From positions 1-21,651 of the forward strand of contig JBBRVU010000054.1 in NCBI GenBank assembly GCA_038246575.1: 21,651 nt of DNA. The letters run 5' to 3'. This stretch comes from JACCUZ01 sp038246575 (lineage in GTDB: Bacteria > Actinomycetota > Actinomycetes > JACCUZ01). The translations under genes were made by a program, and so were the position numbers. The notes below the pieces were generated by a model. That model saw nothing but the letters and a program-made list of their open reading frames with translations, was not told where the DNA came from and ran no database searches. Shown here piece by piece: positions 15,163 to 19,687 of the stretch (within the stretch, counting starts at the first letter, position 1; each line of letters starts with the position of its first letter).

Positions 15163-15183
15163 ACTGTCACTCAGCGTGACAGT
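15163..15183. promoter_or_regulatory. 21-bp perfect inverted repeat upstream of the transglycosylase gene
   Basis: ACTGTCAC (15163-15170), a 5-bp centre TCAGC, then GTGACAGT (15176-15183). It is moderate in GC compared with its surroundings, which suits a protein-binding site at least as well as an RNA hairpin. It lies about 160 bp before the gene start. Confidence 0.5.
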
Positions 15184-15248
15184 CGGTCATCGGTCGCGCG
15201 GGGTATTGCCCGACGACCATGCCTCACGGGAGACGTGAAACTCCAATC

Positions 15249-15280
15249 GAGGGGCCGTGTTCTGCATCACACGGTCCCTC
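15249..15280. other. Long hairpin downstream of phoH
   Basis: GAGGGGCCGTGT (15249-15260) can pair with ACACGGTCCCTC (15269-15280) at 11 of 12 positions around an 8-nt loop. It begins about 57 bp after the phoH stop on the minus strand. It could end phoH transcripts or open the next leader; there is no U-tract. Confidence 0.45.
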
Positions 15281-15337
15281 GGCAGTGCAACAAGTTGCGC
15301 GACCAATTGATTACACAGAGTGAGACCGCCCGGATCG

Positions 15338-16639
15338 TCAGACCGGGAGGTCCTCCAGCATCTCGGTGACGAGCGCCGCGATCGGTGAGCGTTCGGACCT
15401 GGTCAACGTCACGTGGGCGAACAGAGGGTGTCCCTTGAGCGCCTCGATCACTGACGCGACACCGTCGTGCCGGCCGACCCGCAGGTTGTCCCGTTGCGCG
15501 ACGTCGTGGGTGAGCACCACCCGCGATCCCTGGCCGATACGGGAAAGGACGGTGAGCAGCACGTTGCGTTCCAGGGACTGCGCCTCGTCGACGATGACGA
15601 ACGCGTCGTGCAACGACCGCCCGCGGATGTGCGTGAGCGGCAGCACCTCGAGCATGCCGCGGTCCATCACTTCCTCGACGACGTCGGAGGTCACCAGCGC
15701 CCCGAGGGTGTCGAAGACGGCCTGAGCCCACGGGTTCATCTTCTCGGACTCGCTGCCGGGGAGGTAACCGAGATCCTGGCCACCCACGGCGTACAACGGC
15801 CGGAAGACCACGACGCGGCGGTGCTGCCGGAGCTCCATCACGGCCTCGAGCCCGGCGCACAGCGCGAGTGCGGACTTGCCGGTGCCGGCCCGGCCACCGA
15901 GGGACACGATGCCGACGTCGGGGTCGAGCAACAGGTCCAGCGCCACCCGCTGCTCCGCGCTGCGGCCGTGCAGCCCGAAGGCATCCCGGTCACCGCGCAC
16001 CAGGCGTACCTGCTTCTCCGGGGTGACCCGTCCCAGCGCACTGCCCCGGTCGGAGACCATGACCAGCCCGGTGTGGCAGGGCAAGTCACGGGCTTCGACG
16101 AGGTCGACGCGGTCGGACTCGAAGAGCTGGTCGATGATCTCGCCCGCGACCGCGACCTCCGACATGCCGGTGAAGCCGGACTCGACTGGCGCGGTTCCGC
16201 GGTACTCCTCCGTCACCAGGCCGAGCGCCGCTGCCTTTACGCGCATCGGCAGGTCCTTGCTGACCAACGTGACATCGGCGTCCTCGAGCCCGAGGTTGTG
16301 GGCCACCGCGAGGATGCGGGTGTCGTTGTCGCCCACCCGGAATCCAGGCGGCAGGGTGCTGGGGTCGGTGTGGTTCAGCTCGACCCGCACCGTGCCGCCA
16401 CGCTCGCCGACCGGAAGCGGATTGTCGAGGCGCCCGTGCTCGACGCGCAGGTCGTCGAGCAGCCGCAACGCTTGTCGGGCGAAGTAGCCCAGCTCGGGAT
16501 GAGCGCGCTTGGCCTCCAGCTCGGTGACAACCACGACAGGGAGCACGACGTCGTGCTCGTCGAACCTCAGGATCGCCAACGGATCAGCAAGCAGGACGCT
16601 CGTGTCGAGAACGAACGTGCGCGGGCGCGAAGCAGCCAC
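15338..16639 (-). CDS. phoH: PIN domain-PhoH family ATPase (PhoH2 type)
   Basis: The 433-residue protein fuses an N-terminal PIN (VapC-like nuclease) domain to a PhoH ATPase. PIN acidic residues are Asp12 (FVLDTSVLL), Glu40 (VVVTELEA) and Asp104/Asp106 (VGDNDTRIL). The PhoH part has Walker A GGRAGTGKS (248-256), a segment RPLYAVGGQDLGYLPGS and Walker B VIVDEAQ (348-354). Mycobacterial PhoH2 has this architecture and is described as an RNA helicase/RNase; activity here is inferred. GTG 16639 is chosen because AAGGGGG (16648-16654) lies 8 nt upstream and the PIN domain begins at residue 7. The frame stays open to an ATG at 16795, which follows a -10-like hexamer by 5 nt, so a form about 52 residues longer cannot be ruled out. 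Confidence 0.93.
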   Translation of the reverse strand: MAASRPRTFVLDTSVLLADPLAILRFDEHDVVLPVVVVTELEAKRAHPELGYFARQALRLLDDLRVEHGRLDNPLPVGERGGTVRVELNHTDPSTLPPGFRVGDNDTRILAVAHNLGLEDADVTLVSKDLPMRVKAAALGLVTEEYRGTAPVESGFTGMSEVAVAGEIIDQLFESDRVDLVEARDLPCHTGLVMVSDRGSALGRVTPEKQVRLVRGDRDAFGLHGRSAEQRVALDLLLDPDVGIVSLGGRAGTGKSALALCAGLEAVMELRQHRRVVVFRPLYAVGGQDLGYLPGSESEKMNPWAQAVFDTLGALVTSDVVEEVMDRGMLEVLPLTHIRGRSLHDAFVIVDEAQSLERNVLLTVLSRIGQGSRVVLTHDVAQRDNLRVGRHDGVASVIEALKGHPLFAHVTLTRSERSPIAALVTEMLEDLPV

Positions 16640-16800
16640 GAAGGGTTCCCCCTTACGCCAGGGTGATGTCGACCGGAACCGGACCCGAGGACCGACGACG
16701 GCCCTCTCCCCCCGCGTGGCGACCACCTGGTCGCTGCTGCCGCATAGGCACGGAGTGGGCCTCCCGAGACGCCCGGCGTGGGTGCCGGCCGCCATTTGCG

Positions 16801-16806
16801 ACGCTA
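16801..16806 (-). promoter_or_regulatory. Possible -10 hexamer for phoH
   Basis: TAGCGT on the minus strand would start transcription near 16794, giving about 155 nt of leader before GTG 16639. It is 5 nt before an in-frame ATG (16795). Confidence 0.35.
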
Positions 16807-16855
16807 CGCCGGGACCGTGCTTCCTTCCGGACGACACGCTGGTCGCGACGGGGGT

Positions 16856-16880
16856 GAGCCGAGGTTCACCCGCTCGGCTC
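16856..16880 (-). terminator. Hairpin just after the cis-prenyltransferase gene
   Basis: GAGCCGAG (16856-16863) and CTCGGCTC (16873-16880) form a perfect 8-bp stem with a 9-nt loop, starting 5 bp beyond the stop codon (16886-16888). Position suggests transcription termination for the minus-strand gene. There is no U-tract, so the call is tentative. Confidence 0.5.
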
Positions 16881-16885
16881 GCCTG

Positions 16886-17641
16886 CTACTCGCCGAAGCG
16901 GCGCGCGCGTACGGAGTAGGACCGCATCGCCCGCAGGAAGTCGACCTTGCGGAAGTCCGGCCAGAACGCCTCGCAGAAGTAGAACTCCGAGTGTGCGCTC
17001 TGCCAGAGCAGGAAGCCTGACAGCCGCTGCTCGCCCGACGTGCGGATCACCAGCTCGGGGTCGGGCTGACCGCGGGTGTAGAGGTGTTCCGCGATGTGCT
17101 CGACGTCGAGCACCGCTGCAAGATCCTCGATGGTCGTTCCCTTCGACGCCTGCTCCTGCAGCAGCGACCGCACGGCGTCGGCGATCTCGCGTCGGCCTCC
17201 GTAGCCGACCGCGACATTGACGTGCAGGCCCGGCATGTCGGCGGTGCGCGTCGCGGCGTCCTTGAGCGAGCGGGCCGTGTCGGCCGGCAACAGATCGAGG
17301 GCACCGACGGGGTGCACCCGCCACCGCCCGGTCGCGGCGATCTGGTCGACGAGTCCCTCGATGATGCGCAGCAGCGGCGTGAGCTCGGAGACCGGCCGGT
17401 TCAGGTTGTCGGTCGAGAGCAGCCAGAGCGTGACGACCTCGACGTCGAGCTCCTCGCACCAGCCCAGGAATTCGACGACCTTGTCCGCACCCGCGCGCCA
17501 GCCGCGCGACTTCGGCGCCCCCGACGCCTTGGCCCACCGGCGGTTGCCGTCGAGGATGATCCCGACATGGCGAGGGATCTGCGTGGTGTCCAGCGCTGAC
17601 GCGATGCGCCGTTCGTAGAAGCCGTAGAGCAGATCCCGCAC
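16886..17641 (-). CDS. uppS: Short-chain cis-prenyl (Z-isoprenyl) diphosphate synthase, UppS family
   Basis: The 251-residue enzyme condenses isopentenyl diphosphate onto an allylic diphosphate with cis geometry. The catalytic Asp31 lies in the P-loop-like GIILDGNRRWAKASG. Later family motifs are TLWLLSTDNLNRP, VNVAVGYGGRREIADA and the C-terminal VIRTSGEQRLSGFLLWQSAHSEFYF. Wording such as LWLLSTDN instead of the long-chain YAFSTEN resembles the mycobacterial Z-farnesyl diphosphate synthase (Rv1086 type), which supplies the primer for decaprenyl phosphate. The symbol therefore names the family, and chain length is not proven. GTG 17641 is supported by TAGGCT 7 nt upstream; the long open frame beyond it is a shadow. 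It is divergent from trhA. Confidence 0.93.
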   Translation of the reverse strand: MRDLLYGFYERRIASALDTTQIPRHVGIILDGNRRWAKASGAPKSRGWRAGADKVVEFLGWCEELDVEVVTLWLLSTDNLNRPVSELTPLLRIIEGLVDQIAATGRWRVHPVGALDLLPADTARSLKDAATRTADMPGLHVNVAVGYGGRREIADAVRSLLQEQASKGTTIEDLAAVLDVEHIAEHLYTRGQPDPELVIRTSGEQRLSGFLLWQSAHSEFYFCEAFWPDFRKVDFLRAMRSYSVRARRFGE

Positions 17642-17648
17642 AGAACGG

Positions 17649-17654
17649 AGCCTA
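17649..17654 (-). promoter_or_regulatory. -10 hexamer for the cis-prenyltransferase gene
   Basis: TAGGCT on the minus strand, 7 nt before GTG 17641, with no Shine-Dalgarno sequence between. This fits a leaderless transcript. Confidence 0.55.
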
Positions 17655-17715
17655 GCCCGCGAACTCGATCTTCCCGGCAAGCCACCCCGGAGACCGCCGG
17701 CAACCCTACTGGTTA

Positions 17716-17739
17716 GTAACTTACGGTGGCGTAGGTTAC
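17716..17739. promoter_or_regulatory. 24-bp near-perfect palindromic operator at the trhA promoter
   Basis: GTAACTTACG (17716-17725), spacer GTGG, then CGTAGGTTAC (17730-17739); 9 of 10 arm positions are complementary. It lies between the expected -35 position and the -10 hexamer and overlaps the latter by 3 bp. A second perfect small repeat, GTTAGTAAC (17712-17720), overlaps its left end. The size and symmetry suit a dimeric repressor such as a TetR-family protein, but no regulator gene is adjacent. Confidence 0.65.
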
Positions 17740-17742
17740 AGT
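17737..17742 (+). promoter_or_regulatory. -10 hexamer for trhA
   Basis: TACAGT lies 7 nt before the ATG at 17750. It favours this ATG over the in-frame GTG at 17741, which overlaps the hexamer. Confidence 0.55.
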
Positions 17743-17749
17743 GGCGGGC

Positions 17750-18433
17750 ATGAGTAGCAGCCAGGCCTCGAGCCACAACGTCGTGGACGAGGTCGTTCGA
17801 GCCGTCAAGCCGCATCTGCGCGGCTGGCTGCACGCCGGAACCTTCCCGGTCGCCGTGGCCAGCGGCATCGTCCTCGTCGTGCTCGCCCACGGAGTCCGCG
17901 ACACGGTTGCGACAGCGGTCTACGCCACGACCGCGGCGTTGCTGTTCGGCGTGAGTGCGCTCTACCACCGCGGCAACTGGTCTCCGCCGACCGAGAAGCT
18001 GCTCAAACGCCTCGACCACTCCAACATCTTCCTGATCATCGCCGGCACGTACACGCCCTTCAGCGTGATCCTGCTCGACAACAGGGGCGGCACGGCGCTG
18101 TTGTGGATCGTCTGGTCGGCGGCCGTTGGCGGCATCGCCTTCCGGGTGTTCTGGGTGGGTGCCCCGCGTTGGCTCTACACGCCGGTCTACATCGCGCTCG
18201 GCTGGGTCGCCATCTTCTATCTGGGCGACCTGCTCGCCACCGGGGGACCGGCTGTCGTCACCCTGCTGGCCGTCGGCGGCGGGCTGTACAGCGCCGGCGG
18301 CGTCGTCTATGCGCTCAAGCGACCGAACCCGTCGCCGCGTTGGTTCGGCTTCCACGAGGTGTTCCACGCGCTGACCCTCGGCGCGTACGTCGTGCACTAC
18401 ATCGCGATCTCGATCGCGGCGTACAACGCCTAG
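17750..18433 (+). CDS. trhA: Hemolysin III / PAQR-family membrane protein TrhA
   Basis: The 227-residue protein has about seven transmembrane helices (first near 31-49, last near 205-225) and the metal-site residues of the PAQR/hemolysin III superfamily. These are Ser69-x3-His73 (SALYHRGNW), Asp89-His90 (LDHSNIFLIIAGTYTPF) and His202-x3-His206 plus His216 (GFHEVFHALTL, VVHYIAI). Eukaryotic relatives (AdipoR) are zinc-dependent lipid hydrolases, and bacterial TrhA has been linked to membrane homeostasis; true hemolysin activity is unlikely. A strong palindrome on its promoter suggests tight control. Neighbours are a cis-prenyltransferase gene (divergent) and an unknown gene (convergent, stop codons adjacent). 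Confidence 0.93.
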   Translation: MSSSQASSHNVVDEVVRAVKPHLRGWLHAGTFPVAVASGIVLVVLAHGVRDTVATAVYATTAALLFGVSALYHRGNWSPPTEKLLKRLDHSNIFLIIAGTYTPFSVILLDNRGGTALLWIVWSAAVGGIAFRVFWVGAPRWLYTPVYIALGWVAIFYLGDLLATGGPAVVTLLAVGGGLYSAGGVVYALKRPNPSPRWFGFHEVFHALTLGAYVVHYIAISIAAYNA

Positions 18434-18988
18434 CTAGGCGTCATCCGGGCCGGGTTGGTCGGGGCCGTCCGCCCGCACCCGCTCGACGTGCTCCATCGCG
18501 TCCCGCAGCTCCCCGAGCCACGCCTCGGCGTTGCGCCCGACCAGCCGCACCGACCAGGCCAGGGCATCCGCCCGCGACCGGGCCACCCCGGCCGAGACAA
18601 GGGTGTCCAGGACCAGTCGCTCCGGCTGGCGAAGCCGGGTCATGACCGGCACCGCGAGGTGGGTGAACAAGATCCGGCGGTCGCCGGTCTGCACGCCCCA
18701 GGAGACCTTGCGCTCGAAGCGATGCTCGGCCTCGCGGGCGATCGCGATCCGGTGGTCCCGGGTGTCCTCGCGGAAGGCCTTGACGCGGCCGTCCAGGGCA
18801 GCGGCGCGTTCGGCGTCGGAGGTGCCCTCGGGCAGGTCAGGTGCCGCGAGCGGCCCGATGACGGTGATCTCTTCCCGGTCGACCGTGACCTCCACGACCC
18901 CGGTGAACCAGTCGCCGGGGAGCCGGCCGGTGAACCAGCCCCGGACCGTCTCGGTCGACGACTCTTCCGCGCTCTCGTGTCTGCTCAT
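18434..18988 (-). CDS. Uncharacterised soluble protein, probably conserved in Actinobacteria
   Basis: The 184-residue product has no signal peptide or membrane segment. The first part (about 15-50) reads VRGWFTGRLPGDWFTG, EVTVDREEITVIGPLAAPDL, an alternating pattern that suggests beta strands. A charged helical middle follows (about 58-95, with RIAIAREAEHRFERKVSWGV), then a C-terminal helical part containing VMTRLRQPERLVLDTLVSAGVARSRADALAWSVRLVGRNAEAWLGELRDAM. That last stretch looks like a small helical module often seen at the C-terminus of actinobacterial proteins. I cannot name a function or confirm a family. Its TAG stop directly abuts the trhA stop. An AT-rich 14-bp inverted repeat (18989-19002) immediately precedes the ATG, and no Shine-Dalgarno sequence is present. 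Confidence 0.8.
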   Translation of the reverse strand: MSRHESAEESSTETVRGWFTGRLPGDWFTGVVEVTVDREEITVIGPLAAPDLPEGTSDAERAAALDGRVKAFREDTRDHRIAIAREAEHRFERKVSWGVQTGDRRILFTHLAVPVMTRLRQPERLVLDTLVSAGVARSRADALAWSVRLVGRNAEAWLGELRDAMEHVERVRADGPDQPGPDDA

Positions 18989-19002
18989 GTAATGATGATT
19001 AC
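18989..19002. promoter_or_regulatory. AT-rich inverted repeat touching the start codon of the 18434-18988 gene
   Basis: GTAAT (18989-18993) and ATTAC (18998-19002) are perfect inverted arms around GATG; a third half-site GTTAC follows at 19006-19010. The AT content is striking in this genome. It may be a regulator site on a leaderless promoter. Confidence 0.45.
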
Positions 19003-19090
19003 TCCGTTACACCTGCAAGTCCACCCCGTTCGCCCCCGGCGTACAGCCCCGCAGTCGACCACTTTCGCCAGGTGCGGTGATCGCAACCGC

Positions 19091-19543
19091 TCAGCTGCTG
19101 TCCGCGGGTCGCTCGGCGACGACGTACGTGACGGTGTCCACCGGGTGTGAACCGGTCTCGGCGAAGCCCAGCGTCGCCAGCAGCCGGCGGCTGCGGATGT
19201 TCCAGTCCTGCACCACCGCCCGCAGCACGCGCGCATCCGCGACCTCACGGCCGTGGTCGAGGACGGCCTGCGCGAACTCCCGGCCGCGTCCCTGTCCGGT
19301 CAGGTCGGGTCGCATCCCCACTCCGACGTCGAGCACGCCGGGTTGCTCCAGCAGACCCGGCACCCGAGCCTCGACCCCGAAGCAGGCGAAGCCGACGACC
19401 TCGTCGCCGTCGAGCACCGCCCAGAAGCCCTCGGCCGGGTCGATCGGCTTGCTGACGTCGTACACCGCCCACGGCCCGGGGTACGTCCACGCGGCCATCG
19501 CCTCGCCCTGGTCGGCGGTCAGCGGGGCCAGCCGGTAGGTCAC
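19091..19543 (-). CDS. GNAT-family N-acetyltransferase
   Basis: The 150-residue protein has the GNAT fold. An N-terminal part contains YPGPWAVYD, a central strand pair reads GFWAVLDGDEVVGFACFG, and the acetyl-CoA-binding motif A reads VGVGMRPDLTGQGRGREF with the pyrophosphate loop GQGRG at 83-87. The closing part includes WNIRSRRLLATLGFAETG, the usual motif B pattern. It transfers an acetyl group from acetyl-CoA to an amine; the substrate is unknown. GTG 19543 is preferred over GTG 19561 because TACGGT lies 6 nt before it. The gene lies between a 58-bp hairpin element upstream and the unknown 184-residue gene downstream, all on the minus strand. Confidence 0.88.
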   Translation of the reverse strand: MTYRLAPLTADQGEAMAAWTYPGPWAVYDVSKPIDPAEGFWAVLDGDEVVGFACFGVEARVPGLLEQPGVLDVGVGMRPDLTGQGRGREFAQAVLDHGREVADARVLRAVVQDWNIRSRRLLATLGFAETGSHPVDTVTYVVAERPADSS

Positions 19544-19549
19544 GACGGG

Positions 19550-19555
19550 ACCGTA
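19550..19555 (-). promoter_or_regulatory. -10 hexamer for the GNAT gene
   Basis: TACGGT on the minus strand, 6 nt before GTG 19543; no Shine-Dalgarno sequence is present. Fits leaderless transcription. Confidence 0.5.
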
Positions 19556-19600
19556 ACGCACGCGACACCGCGCGTTCCCGCGCCTTCAACCGTCGCCTCA

Positions 19601-19658
19601 GCAGGCGGGGGATCACTTCAGCAGGCTCGTACGCGTGCTGAAGCGATCCCCCGCCTGC
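19601..19658. repeat. 58-bp near-perfect inverted repeat (REP-like element or hairpin)
   Basis: The left arm 19601-19623 (starts GCAGGCGGGGGATC) and right arm 19636-19658 (ends GATCCCCCGCCTGC) are complementary at 22 of 23 positions, with a 12-nt loop. The nonamer TCAGCAGGC also recurs at 19598-19606 and 19618-19626. It lies in the 144-bp gap between the GNAT and DUF255 genes, both on the minus strand. There is no U-tract on either side. It looks like a dispersed intergenic palindrome, possibly also ending DUF255 transcripts. Confidence 0.75.
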
Positions 19659-19687
19659 CGTACGTGGTCGACTGCGGATCAGGGGGG

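Larger units (their letters stand above)
15005..15337 (-). other. Structured intergenic region between phoH and the transglycosylase gene
   Basis: About 330 bp without a gene. Read on the minus strand it holds, in order, a stem at 15249-15280 (12-bp arms, one A-C mismatch, 8-nt loop), a stem at 15192-15218 (GGTCG/CGACC outer, CGGG/CCCG inner) and a perfect 8-bp stem at 15163-15183; smaller stems surround them. None has a U-tract, so they are not clear terminators. A leader RNA for the cell-wall hydrolase is possible. Cyclic-di-AMP (ydaO-type) riboswitches control such genes in Actinobacteria, but the conserved ydaO segments were not found convincingly. Confidence 0.45.

Noticed and set aside
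15005..15337. Canonical c-di-AMP (ydaO/yuaA) riboswitch
   Set aside because: The conserved GGGGTGAA, GTAGGG and CAGCTAACC-type blocks could not be aligned in order. Only a loosely similar GACAG-TTCCGGTGGC segment was found, so I report a structured region without naming the class.
17642..18397. Minus-strand extension of the cis-prenyltransferase over trhA
   Set aside because: It is antisense to trhA, has no family similarity that I recognise, and the -10 hexamer at 17649-17654 supports GTG 17641.
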